DNA from: CAVQBC01 sp963848415
Lineage (GTDB): Bacteria > Actinomycetota > Thermoleophilia > Solirubrobacterales > Solirubrobacteraceae
Assembly (NCBI GenBank): GCA_963848415.1
Contig: CAWKDN010000001.1
Coordinates: 1,674,001 to 1,738,000, forward strand
Reading direction: 5' to 3'
DNA length: 64,000 nucleotides
The notes under the pieces are model-generated. The model did no database searches, had not been told where the DNA came from, and saw nothing but the letters and a program-made list of their open reading frames with translations. Position numbers and translations under genes: made by a program. Position 1 is the stretch's first letter. Each line of letters starts with the position of its first letter. Below are positions 16,652 to 25,018 of this stretch, piece by piece.

Positions 16652-17336
16652 CGACCCGGAAGGCGAGCGCGCTGGTCTCGCCCTCGGCGAGCGCCGCCAC
16701 GTGCTCGGCATGGTTGGTGAGGTCGTGCAGCGCCTCGCCACGGGCCGCGGCGGCGAGGATCGCACGCTCGGCGCGCCCGATCGCCTCGGCGGTCGCGAGC
16801 GCCGCCTCGATCCGGTTCGGCGGGGCGATCAGGAGCCCGTCGTCGTCGCCGAACACGACGTCGCCGGGCGACACCTCGACGCCGCCGCAGGTGATCGTCG
16901 CCCCGCGCGCGGCCTGGGAGACCGTCGTGCCCGAGCGCGGCGTCGCGCCGCGCGCGAACACCGGCAGCCCGATCCGGCGCAGCCCCTGCAGGTCGCGGCA
17001 GTAGCCGTCGGCGACGATCCCGGCCAGCCCGCGCCGCTGGGCCTCGGTCGCGAACAGCTCGCCGTAGACGGCGACCGACCCGCCGCCGGCGGCGATCACC
17101 AGCACGTCGCCCGGCGCCGCCTCGGCCAGCGCGCTCAGCACGGGCAGGTGGTCGTCGGCCGCCACCACCGTGAACGCCGGCCCGGCCATCCGCACGCCGG
17201 CGATCATCGCCTTGACGGCCGGATCGACGACGGGGAGCGTCTTGTCGGCGTCCGACAGCGCCGACACGTCGATCTCCAGCAGCCGCTCGATCAGCTCCAC
17301 GGAGTGGAGCGTGCCACACGCGTAGCGTTGCCGCAT
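16644..17336 (-). CDS. RraA-like protein (4-hydroxy-4-methyl-2-oxoglutarate aldolase family)
   Basis: 230 residues. The core is GDVLVIAAGGGSVAVYGELF, followed by AQRRGLAGIVADGYCRDLQG, which carries the conserved Arg-Asp metal/pyruvate-binding pair of HMG/CHA aldolases, and PGDVVFGDDDGLLIAPP. Members either split 4-hydroxy-4-methyl-2-oxoglutarate or act as inhibitors of RNase E; the RD motif supports the aldolase group. The ATG at 17336 sits in CATG, the same four bases that start a divergent VOC gene; a GTG at 17300 (VELIERLLEIDVS) is an equally reasonable start. Overlap with the aminotransferase suggests a small catabolic operon making pyruvate and oxo-acids. Confidence 0.85.
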   Translation of the reverse strand: MRQRYACGTLHSVELIERLLEIDVSALSDADKTLPVVDPAVKAMIAGVRMAGPAFTVVAADDHLPVLSALAEAAPGDVLVIAAGGGSVAVYGELFATEAQRRGLAGIVADGYCRDLQGLRRIGLPVFARGATPRSGTTVSQAARGATITCGGVEVSPGDVVFGDDDGLLIAPPNRIEAALATAEAIGRAERAILAAAARGEALHDLTNHAEHVAALAEGETSALAFRVDA

Positions 17337-17456
17337 GGACCACCTCGCGATCCCGGTCTCCGACCAGGAGCGCTCGCGCCGCTTCTACAAGGCCTACTTC
17401 GGCTTTGGCGCCCGCCGGGCCCGCCGTTACGACGGCGGCGTCCTGATGCCCTACGA
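17335..17456 (+). pseudogene. VOC (glyoxalase/bleomycin resistance) protein, N-terminal fragment only
   Basis: The first 40 codons read as a typical VOC module start: MDHLAIPVSDQERSRRFYKA, then YFGFGARRARRYDGGVLMPY. Homology stops at about 17456, where the sequence runs straight into the 3' end of a convergent redoxin gene; the remaining frame is antisense to that gene. The full domain would need about 110-130 residues. This is a clean truncation and a likely recombination or insertion breakpoint between orderly chromosome (left) and accessory DNA (right). Confidence 0.7.
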
Positions 17457-17463
17457 CGCTCGG

Positions 17464-18417
17464 CTACCCGAACGTGAACGCGTACGCCTCGGCGCCGGGC
17501 TCGCGGAACACGATCTCCAGCGTTCGCTCGCGAACCGCTTCCTGTTCACGCACCAGCTGGTACATGCGGCTGTCGACGAGCACGCCGTCGCCCTGTTCGT
17601 CGACGTCCACGCCGTGCGACCCGGCCGGAGCCTCGCCGTCGAGCAGCACGCGGAAGGGGATCGCCTGTCGCGCGCCGGGAGACACCACGAGGTGTGCGTC
17701 GCGGGCGCGGAACCGGAAGGCGATGCTCCCGCCGGCCCTGCCGAGCACGACGCTCTGAGGCCCGATCGTCCAATCGCCGGCAAGCGCCCAGTGGTTGAAA
17801 CGCAGGTCCTCTGGGAGCTCGTGGGTGCGGCTGTCTCCGAGCGGGGTGCGGTCGGCTGACGCGAAGCGATCGCTGCGCGCGTACCCGAGATACGTCTCGG
17901 GCGTTCCCAAGTTGTCCCAGTCGGCCGCGGCCTCCACGCCGACCCCTTCGACGGAGACGAGCTCGCGATCGACGCCGAGCAGCCGCTGGATGACGCGCTC
18001 GGACTGCTCGTAGCGTCCCTCGCCGAAGTGCTGGGCGCGAATGATGGCGTCCGCGTCGACGAAGTACAGCGCGGGCCAGTAGTGGTTGGCGAACGCGCTC
18101 CAGATTTCGTAGGCGTCGTCGACCGCGACCGGGTAGTCGATCGCTCGCTCCCTCGTAGCGCGCAGCACGCCGTCGATGTCGTGCTCGAACGAGAACTCCG
18201 GCGTGTGGACCCCGATCACGATCAGGCCGTCGGGTCGGAAGGCCTGCGCCCACTCGCGGACGTAGGGCTCCTGGCGCAGCCAGTTGATGCACGTCCACGT
18301 CCAGAAGTTCACGAGGACGACATGGCCACGCAGCTCGGCCGGACCGAGTGGCTCGGAGTTGAGCCACCCGGTCGCGCCGCCGAGGGAGGGCATGCGCAGA
18401 CGCTCGGACACGGTCAT
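17464..18417 (-). CDS. Redoxin (thioredoxin-fold, DipZ-like) with C-terminal beta domain
   Basis: 317 residues, no signal peptide. The N-terminal 160 residues form a TlpA/DipZ-type redoxin: GWLNSEPLGPAELRGHVVLVNFWTWTCINW, then VIGVHTPEFSFEHD and the cis-proline strand HYWPALYFVDAD. The active site is C-I-N-W rather than C-x-x-C, so only one redox cysteine remains. Residues about 180-317 resemble the carbohydrate-binding-like C-terminal domain of mycobacterial DipZ (NTPETYLGYARSDRF-type start, here LGTPETYLGYARSDRF). It is the last gene of an operon with two epoxide hydrolases, suggesting a role in oxidative or xenobiotic stress. Confidence 0.82.
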   Translation of the reverse strand: MTVSERLRMPSLGGATGWLNSEPLGPAELRGHVVLVNFWTWTCINWLRQEPYVREWAQAFRPDGLIVIGVHTPEFSFEHDIDGVLRATRERAIDYPVAVDDAYEIWSAFANHYWPALYFVDADAIIRAQHFGEGRYEQSERVIQRLLGVDRELVSVEGVGVEAAADWDNLGTPETYLGYARSDRFASADRTPLGDSRTHELPEDLRFNHWALAGDWTIGPQSVVLGRAGGSIAFRFRARDAHLVVSPGARQAIPFRVLLDGEAPAGSHGVDVDEQGDGVLVDSRMYQLVREQEAVRERTLEIVFREPGAEAYAFTFG

Positions 18418-18454
18418 CTCGCCACGCGATCCCGTTGCGGCTCCGGCACGTCGG

Positions 18455-19654
18455 TCAGCGCAGTGAGCTGAAGGCCGCCCGCATCTCGGTGGAGAACAGC
18501 TCCGGTTCCTCCCAAGCGGCGAAGTGGCCGCCGCGATCGACCTCGTTGAAGTACGCGAGGCCGGGGTAGACGGTCTCGACCCAGCTGCGCGGGGCGGCCC
18601 AGATCTCGCCGGGGAACGTGGTGAACCCGACCGGAACGGAGACCGGCGGAGGAGGCTGGCCGCTCGCGAGCGCTGCGGCCAGCGCTCGTCCGTCCTCCCA
18701 GTACGACCGGGCCGCCGAGGCGGCGGTGCCGGTCAGCCAGTACAGCGTGATGTTGTCGACGATGGTGTCCCGGGTGAGATTGCCCACGGGCTCGCCGTCG
18801 ACGAACGCGCGGGAGATCTTGTAGTAGCTGTCCGTGTCGTGGTCGAGCAACCAGGCCGCCAGCGCGACGGGTGAATCCAGCAGGGCGTAGCCGATCGTCT
18901 GCGGCCGCGTCGCCATCTCGAGGAAGTAGCCGAAGCCGTCCTGCCTGAACGTCGCGACCGCCTCGGCCGCTGCGCGTTCCTGTTCGGATTCCTTGGGCAG
19001 CTGATCGCCGATCGCGAGCACCGCGGTGAGCAGGTTCAGGTGGTAGCCGGCCAAGCCCTCGACCGCCTGGCGGCCCATCAGGTCTGTGACGAGGGCACCT
19101 ACGTCGCCGCCCTGGGCGACGTAGCGGGTGTAGCCGAGGCGGTGCATCAGCTCCGCCCACGCGCGTGCGGTGCGGCTGGCGTCCCAGCCGAGCTCGGCCG
19201 GCTCGCCGGAGAAGCCGTAGCCAGGCAGGGACGGCAGCACCAGGTGGAACGCGTCCTCGGGCGTGCCGCCGTGCGCGGTCGGGTCCGTGAGCGGCTCGAC
19301 GGTCTCGAGCAGCTCGACGACCGAGCCGGGCCAGCCGTGCGTCATGATCAGCGGCATGGCGTCCTCGTGCGGCGACCGCACGTGGATGAAGTGGATCTCC
19401 ACCCCGTCGATCTCGGTCGTGAACTGCGGCAGCGCGTTCAGCCTCGCCTCGCACGCGCGCCAGTCGTGCTCTGACGTCCAGTAGCGGGCGAGCTCTCGCA
19501 TCGTCGCGAGCTGCACGCCCTGCGACCGGTCGTCGATCAGCTCCTTGGAAGGCCAGCGCGTCGCTTCGATGCGCCGATGCAGCTCAGCGAGCTGCTCCTC
19601 CGGAACCTCGATCTGAAACGGGTGGACCGCTGTTGCTTCAGCCGTAACGGACAT
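18455..19654 (-). CDS. Epoxide hydrolase with N-terminal EHN domain, copy 2
   Basis: 399 residues. The N-terminal EHN segment runs to about 110 (PFQIEVPEEQLAELHRRIEATRWP, QGVQLATMRELARYW). The alpha/beta hydrolase core has the oxyanion motif HGWPGS, PSLPGYGFSG, the nucleophile aspartate in YVAQGGDVGA, and the general-base histidine in VDRGGHFAAWEEPE. Lid tyrosines are present. It opens epoxides to diols in the cytoplasm. A strong ribosome-binding site AAAGGAG sits 8 bp before the ATG. It is about 60% similar to the gene immediately upstream, a tandem duplication, and is followed by a redoxin 37 bp away. Confidence 0.9.
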   Translation of the reverse strand: MSVTAEATAVHPFQIEVPEEQLAELHRRIEATRWPSKELIDDRSQGVQLATMRELARYWTSEHDWRACEARLNALPQFTTEIDGVEIHFIHVRSPHEDAMPLIMTHGWPGSVVELLETVEPLTDPTAHGGTPEDAFHLVLPSLPGYGFSGEPAELGWDASRTARAWAELMHRLGYTRYVAQGGDVGALVTDLMGRQAVEGLAGYHLNLLTAVLAIGDQLPKESEQERAAAEAVATFRQDGFGYFLEMATRPQTIGYALLDSPVALAAWLLDHDTDSYYKISRAFVDGEPVGNLTRDTIVDNITLYWLTGTAASAARSYWEDGRALAAALASGQPPPPVSVPVGFTTFPGEIWAAPRSWVETVYPGLAYFNEVDRGGHFAAWEEPELFSTEMRAAFSSLR

Positions 19655-19673
19655 ACGTCGCTCCTTTGTTCAT

Positions 19674-20897
19674 TCAAGTCCTCAGCAGGCGGAAGCCCAC
19701 GCGGAGTTCGTCTGTGAATAGCTCCGGCTCTTCCCAGGCGGCGAAGTGACCGCCTCTGTCGACCTCGTTGAAGTAGATGAGGTTGGGGTATGCCTCTTCG
19801 GCCCAGCTCCGGGGCGCCTGGTACTGCTCGCTGGGGAAGACCGTTACGGCAACCGGGATGTTCACGCCCTTGGCGTTGAAGAAGCCGCCCTTGTACTCCC
19901 AGTACAGGCGAGACGCAGAGACCCCGGTGTTCGTCAGCCAGTAGAGCGTGATGTTGTCGAGGACCTCGTCACGCGTCAGCTCGCCCGTCTTGCTCTCGGT
20001 CCGCTCCAGCGCCTCGGCCACCGCCACGGCCGGCTGGCCGTCGGCATCGTTGTGGTCGAGCAGCCAGGCGGCAAGGCCGACGGGTGAGTCCGCGATGCCG
20101 TACAGGGTCTGCGGGCGCGCCGCCATCATCTTGGCGTACTCGACCTGGCCGTACGTCCTGATCAGCCCCTCGTACGCACGCCGCTCCTCGGCCGACAGAT
20201 CGGGTGGCGGCGGGTCGCCGGACAGGGAGGCCGTGTCGACATCGGTCGGCACCGTGGCGGGCATGTTCGTGTGGATCGCGAGCAATCCCGCCGGTGCCTG
20301 GACGCCCATCTGGTCGACCACGAACGCGCCCCAGTCGCCGCCCTGAGCGACGTACCCGGTGTAGCCGAGGCGCTTCATCAGCTCCGCCCACGCGCGCCCC
20401 ATGCGTTCCGGGCCCCAGCCCGTGCCCGTCGGCTTGCCCGAGAATCCGTAGCCCGGCATCGATGGGATCACCACGTGGAAGGCGTCGCCTCCGCTCGCGC
20501 CGTATACGGTCGGATCGGTCAGCCGATCGATGATCTTCAGCTGCTCGACGATCGAGCCGGGCCAGCCATGATTGACGACGAGCGGCAGCGCGTCCTCGTG
20601 CCGCGAGCGAACGTGGATGAAGTGGATGTCGAGCCCGTCGATCTCGGTGATGAACTGTGGCAGCGCGTTCAGCTCGGCCTCGCACCTGCGCCAGTCGTAG
20701 TCGGTCGCCCAGTAGCGCGCGAGTTTCTGCATCGTCGCCAGCGGCACGCCCTGCGAGTCATCCGGGACGGTCTCCTTCTCGGGCCAGCGCGTGGCCGTGA
20801 TGCGCGCACGCAGCTCCTCGAGGTCCGCCTCGGGCGTCTCGATCATGAACGGACGGATCGCTGTGGCGTCCGCTGACTTCTCGACCGTGACAGTCAT
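19674..20897 (-). CDS. Epoxide hydrolase with N-terminal EHN domain, copy 1
   Basis: 407 residues, same architecture as its downstream neighbour: EHN domain (PFMIETPEADLEELRARITATRWPEK shortened here), HGWPGS oxyanion loop, IPSMPGYGFSGKP, nucleophile in YVAQGGDWGAFVVDQMG, lid region with TRPQTLYG-type motif (AARPQTLYGIADSP), and the base histidine in FNEVDRGGHFAAWEEP. The ATG at 20897 has GGAGAG six bases upstream and is preferred over an upstream in-frame start. It leads a three-gene operon (two epoxide hydrolases, redoxin) that runs leftward from a 405-bp intergenic region shared with a divergent response regulator. Confidence 0.9.
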   Translation of the reverse strand: MTVTVEKSADATAIRPFMIETPEADLEELRARITATRWPEKETVPDDSQGVPLATMQKLARYWATDYDWRRCEAELNALPQFITEIDGLDIHFIHVRSRHEDALPLVVNHGWPGSIVEQLKIIDRLTDPTVYGASGGDAFHVVIPSMPGYGFSGKPTGTGWGPERMGRAWAELMKRLGYTGYVAQGGDWGAFVVDQMGVQAPAGLLAIHTNMPATVPTDVDTASLSGDPPPPDLSAEERRAYEGLIRTYGQVEYAKMMAARPQTLYGIADSPVGLAAWLLDHNDADGQPAVAVAEALERTESKTGELTRDEVLDNITLYWLTNTGVSASRLYWEYKGGFFNAKGVNIPVAVTVFPSEQYQAPRSWAEEAYPNLIYFNEVDRGGHFAAWEEPELFTDELRVGFRLLRT

Positions 20898-21302
20898 GCG
20901 GATCTCTCCGTTGTTGGTGAGCGAGAACCCGCGAGTGAGGTCTCCGCATCGTCGGCGCGTCGCTGCGAGCACGGTCTGCGCGACGCGGCCGGGCGGTGCT
21001 CAGCAGACTTGACTTCCGGCCGCTCCGGCGCGAGCGTAAGCATGCACAGCCGCCAATCTGGGGCGAACCCCGCTACCACCACGACGCACCTCGATCCTTG
21101 CGAGCCACAGGCCGCCCGGGGCCGCGGCAACCTTTCATCGAACGTACGGCGCGGGGGCGGCGCTGTAAATGGTTCGCTCAGGCCTTCTGGGCGCAGAAAG
21201 GGGTCCGATCGAACCACTCGCCACCGTTGTCCCCGGCCGCTCTCGGCCGTTGCGACGATCTGGGATCCGGCCGTGAGCCAGGTTGACGCTCGAAAGGCTC
21301 AG
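20898..21302. other. Intergenic region between divergent epoxide hydrolase operon and response regulator
   Basis: 405 bp without a supportable gene. It should carry promoters for both directions. I see no convincing -35/-10 pair, riboswitch or repeat; a TTGACT at about 21008 lacks a -10 at normal spacing. The GAAAGG before 21303 is the ribosome-binding site of the response regulator. Confidence 0.5.
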
Positions 21303-21992
21303 ATGCCAGCCGAGAACAACCCCGCCGCCGCGGAGCGTCGATCGACGACAGTCGTGCTGGTCGACGACGAGCAGCTGATCCGCCAGGCCCTCGCACAAGC
21401 GCTATCGAGCAGCGGACTTGAGCTCGTCGGCGAAGCCGCAACCGGGGAGGACGCCATCGAACTCGTGGTCGACACGCGCCCGGATGTCGTGCTGATGGAT
21501 CTGCAGCTTCCCGGCATGTCGGGGGTGCAGGCGATCGAACAGCTCGGACTGCGAGCGCCCACTTCGCGCGTGCTGGTCCTCACCCGTAGCGAACAGAACC
21601 GCGTCGTCGAAGCGATCATCGCCGGCGCTCGCGGCTACATACTCAAGAATGCGCCGGTCGCGGCGATTATCAGCGCCATCACGGCTACGGCCGCTGGAGA
21701 ATCGGTGCTGTCCTCGAAGATCGCCGGGAAGCTCTTACGACGCATTCGCGAGCTGAACATCCCCGTCGAGTCCAGCGCCACAGCCGCGGTTGCCATCCGC
21801 ACTGCCCTGACCGACCGCGAACTCGAGATCTTCAAGCAGCTCGCCAGCGGCAAGAGCAACAACGAGATCGCGCGAGACCTCTCGCTGAGCCCGAACACCG
21901 TCGCCAACCACGTCGCCGGGATCCTCGCCAAGCTTCACGTCGAGAACCGCATCCAAGCAGCCGTCGAAGCCGTACGAAGCGGCATCTCCTAA
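21303..21992 (+). CDS. NarL/FixJ-family response regulator
   Basis: 229 residues: receiver domain with acidic pair VVLVDDEQLI (about residues 19-24), phospho-acceptor aspartate in PDVVLMDLQLPGMSG, and the conserved lysine in GYILKNAP; then a LuxR-type helix-turn-helix LTDRELEIFKQLASGKSNNE...LSPNTVANHVAGILAKL. ATG 21303 is preferred because GAAAGG lies six bases upstream and the receiver begins soon after. No cognate kinase is adjacent, so it is an orphan, divergent from the epoxide hydrolase operon that it might control. Fragments of matching-type kinases exist at 34.6 and 47.3 kb. Confidence 0.9.
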   Translation: MPAENNPAAAERRSTTVVLVDDEQLIRQALAQALSSSGLELVGEAATGEDAIELVVDTRPDVVLMDLQLPGMSGVQAIEQLGLRAPTSRVLVLTRSEQNRVVEAIIAGARGYILKNAPVAAIISAITATAAGESVLSSKIAGKLLRRIRELNIPVESSATAAVAIRTALTDRELEIFKQLASGKSNNEIARDLSLSPNTVANHVAGILAKLHVENRIQAAVEAVRSGIS

Positions 21993-22281
21993 CGGGTCGA
22001 ATCCAGGCGTGCTCGTCGCTAGCCGGCATCCACCGGAACCGGCGAGCAGCCGGTCATTCGCTCGCGTCCGCGACGCGCCCCAAGGACGAGATGGAGTCGT
22101 CCGCGCCGATGCCGAACTTGCGCCTGCCTTTCGCGGAGGGCACGCGTGCCCGTACACCACGGGCAAGACCGACCACCTACCGTCAAGACCGTTGCCCGCT
22201 TCCTGCTCCCTGGAGGTCGATGATTCACACGTCCGCCGTGCAGCCCGTAGCCGCCGCGCCGGCCGAGGACAGCCTGCCGTG

Positions 22282-22690
22282 ATGGAGGTCGCCCGGGCCG
22301 GCGGGCTCGAGATCGCCTATGAGCGCGCCGGCGAAGGTCCGCCGCTCGTGCTCGTCCACGGCGCCGCGGTGGATTCGCGTATGTGGCGGCCGCAGCTCGC
22401 GGGCCTGGCGGACAGGCTGACCGTCGTCGCGTGGGACGAGCCGGGCGCGGGTCGCTCGTCGGACGTGCCCTCGGAACTTCACCCTGCCCGACTACGCCCG
22501 CTGCCTTGCGGCGCTGATGGAGGCGCTCGATCTCGGGCCGGCGCACGTCGCCGGTCTCTCCTGGGGTGGCACCGTCGCGCTGGAGCTCTACCGCCACCGG
22601 CCCGAGCTCGTCGCGACGCTGGTTCTCGTGGACACCTACGCCGGCTGGAAGGGATCCCTGCCCGCCGCGGAGGTGCAGGCCCGGGGCTCC
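22282..22690 (+). pseudogene. Alpha/beta hydrolase remnant, frameshifted and 3'-truncated
   Basis: The start MEVARAGGLEIAYERAGEGP, oxyanion segment LVLVHGAAVDSRMW and VVAWDEPGAGRSSD are in one frame (22282 to about 22465). FTLPDYARCLAALMEALDLG, the nucleophile elbow HVAGLSWGGTVALELY and PELVATLVLVDTYAGWKGSL continue in another frame to about 22690. The acid and histidine parts are missing. It is thus a broken hydrolase of the esterase/lactonase type. Confidence 0.75.
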
Positions 22691-22822
22691 TTTGTCGTTC
22701 TGTCCCGGATTGGTATTCGCACTGAGGCGATGCGTGCACGTCGGGTTCACCCATGTGAACGATCGGGCGCCGAGCGCCCTGCCCGCCCGGTACGACCATC
22801 GTGCCGACGAGGATGCCGAGCC

Positions 22823-23890
22823 CTAGCCGATCAGCCCGATCGCGCCCCGGACCAGCAGCCAGAACGCGGGCAGGAACATCACGTGCGCCGGGGGCGCGCG
22901 CTTGGCGCGCGCGACGGCGTGGGCGACGGGGACCATCTCAGCGGCGCCGACGAAACCGCTCAGCGCCGGGTCGAGGATCCGCTCTCCCGCGAGCTCCCCG
23001 ATCCAGGCCCGCGAAGAGCACGACGAGCGGCCAGCCGAGCGAGCGCTCCGGCGCGCAGTTGTGGACGTAGATGCCGAGCCCGAAGATCGCGACGCCGACC
23101 CACGGCGCCCACCAGCCGAGCGTGTCGGCGCTGCCGGCGACCGGGCCGGAGCTGGGGTCGCCGACGAGCTCGGCGCCGACGACGATGCCGATCCCGAGCA
23201 TGCGAGCTGGAGCAGCCCTGCGACGAAGCGGCTGGGCGCCGATGATCGTCTCGCCCATCGCGAGATCGACGGTCGCCATGGTCCGCAGCGCGCCCGGCAG
23301 AAAGGTGACCAGCGGCGGGATCGTCAGCCGCAGTGAGGCTGCGTCGTCACCGCCCTGGCTGAGGAACGCGATCGCCGAGACCACGGCGGCGGCGACGACG
23401 GCGAGCAGATAGCGGTGGCCCCGCGGCGCTGCGCCCAGGCCTTCATGGCGCCGACGAGAATCCCGAGCGCCGCGTACACCCACAGCTCCACCGCGGCCGG
23501 GTGGATGACCAGGCCCAGGCCGACCGTCAACACGCCGTGCGACGCGATGTACGCGACCGGCCCAAACCGCGGGCGCGAGTCGAGGGTTTGCCGCAGCTTC
23601 GCCAGCGCCACCGCCGGCGGGAGCTCGGCGCGCTCGGCGCTGCGGGCGATGGCGATGACCTCGGACGCCTGGTCTAGCCGGAGCTGACGGACGCTGTCGA
23701 TGGTCCGGATCACGGCCGGCTCGCTGTCGCGGAGCGCCGACGATGATCAGCGTCGGGAACAGGCGGATGCGCGCGTGTGGGTAGCCGTGGGCGGCGGCGA
23801 TCGAGCGCAGGCGATCCTGTATCAATTCACGGCGTCGTCGCTCATCGTGAGCGCGGCACCGAGGCTGAAGCAGCAGCGCCCGGACGTCGT
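22823..23890 (-). pseudogene. ThrE-type threonine/serine exporter remnant, multiply frameshifted
   Basis: Reading the minus strand across frames gives the order of a ThrE-family exporter: SLGAALTMSDDAV, IQDRLRSIAAAHGYPHARIR and LFPTLIIVG (soluble N-terminal hydrolase-like part), VIRTIDSVRQLRLDQASEVI, then membrane segments GPVAYIASHGVLTVGLGLVI, YLLAVVAAAVVSAIAFLSQG, RLTIPPLVTFLPGALRTMAT and VDLAMGETIIGA, and a C-terminal stretch ILDPALSGFVGAAEMVPVAH ending GAIGLIG. At least four frame changes separate them (near 23835, 23735, 23430 and 23010). It is a nearly full-length but decayed gene of about 1.07 kb. Confidence 0.75.
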
Positions 23891-23902
23891 CTGCGTCCGT
23901 CT

Positions 23903-25018
23903 TCAGGACACGATCCGCATCTCGTGGTTGGTGTTGTTCAGGCGCCGGCCGCCGTCGTCGGTGACGGTGACAATGTCCTCGATGCGGACGCCGAAGCGGT
24001 CGGGGAGGTAGATGCCCGGCTCGATCGAGAAGCACATGCCCGGCTCCATCAAGCGCTCCTCGCCCTCGATCATGTACGGCGGCTCGTGGGTCGTCAGCCC
24101 GATGCCGTGGCCGACGCGGTGGATGAAGTACTCGCCGTAGCCGGCATCGGCGATCACGCTGCGCGCGGCGCGGTCGACCTCCTGGCAGGCGACGCCCGGG
24201 CGGACGGCCTCGAAGCCCGCCTGCTGTGCGCGGAGGACGATCTCGAACACCTCTCGTTCCTCGTCGGTCGGCTCGCCGACGTGGACGCTGCGCGTCGTGT
24301 CCGAGCCGTAGCCGTCCCTGAGGCCGCCGAAATCGAGCACGACCATGTCGCCCTCCTGGATGACCCGGTCGCCCATCTCGTGATGCGGGTTCGCGCCGTT
24401 CGGCCCGGAACCCACGACCGTGAAGTCGACCTGTGAGTGCCCGTGCTTGCGCAGGAAGCCGGCGAGGTCGGCGGCGATCTCGCGCTCGGTGCGTCCCGCG
24501 AACTGGACGCCGACGATCTCCTCCAGGCTCGCGTCGGCCGCGGCGCCCGCCGCGGTCAGCCGCTCGAGCTCGTCGTCGCCCTTCACCGCGCGCAGCATCG
24601 GGAGCGCGTTCGTCATCGCGACGTAGCTCGACGCGGGCAGCGCATGCTGCAGGCCGAGCAGATGCATCGCCCAGGCCGGGTCGGAGATGGCGTAGCGGCC
24701 GGCCGGCTCCAGGAGCGCCGCCGTCGCCGCGTAGGGGTCGTCCCCGTCCGTCCAGTCGTGCAGCGACAGCGCGCCGGCGGCGGGCGCGGCTTCGGCGTCG
24801 GGCCGCTCGAGGATCGGCACGATCATGGCCGGCCCGCCCGAGGCGGGTACGACGAGCATCGTGATGCGCTCGGTGATGGCGATCGGCGCGTAGCCGGTCA
24901 GGTAGAGCAGGTCGGGTCCGGGCGTCACGAGCAGGCCGGTCAGGTCGGCGTCCGCCGCCTGCCTGGCCGCGCGCTCGAGTCGGCGCGCGAAGTCCTCGGT
25001 TGTGAACGGCCGGGTCAT
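23903..25018 (-). CDS. M24 family metallopeptidase (Xaa-Pro aminopeptidase/dipeptidase)
   Basis: 371 residues. The N-terminal creatinase-like domain (GLLVTPGPDLLYLTGYAPI) is followed by the pita-bread catalytic domain. Metal ligands are all visible: Asp in GDMVVLDFGG, Asp in GYGSDTTRSV, His in HRVGHGIGL, Glu in FSIEPGIYLP and Glu in RIEDIVTVT. It removes N-terminal residues before proline or splits X-Pro dipeptides in the cytoplasm. Its ATG overlaps the stop of the M20 gene (ATGA), and it is the last gene of the permease-M20-M24 operon, so it probably completes the breakdown of imported peptides. Confidence 0.93.
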   Translation of the reverse strand: MTRPFTTEDFARRLERAARQAADADLTGLLVTPGPDLLYLTGYAPIAITERITMLVVPASGGPAMIVPILERPDAEAAPAAGALSLHDWTDGDDPYAATAALLEPAGRYAISDPAWAMHLLGLQHALPASSYVAMTNALPMLRAVKGDDELERLTAAGAAADASLEEIVGVQFAGRTEREIAADLAGFLRKHGHSQVDFTVVGSGPNGANPHHEMGDRVIQEGDMVVLDFGGLRDGYGSDTTRSVHVGEPTDEEREVFEIVLRAQQAGFEAVRPGVACQEVDRAARSVIADAGYGEYFIHRVGHGIGLTTHEPPYMIEGEERLMEPGMCFSIEPGIYLPDRFGVRIEDIVTVTDDGGRRLNNTNHEMRIVS

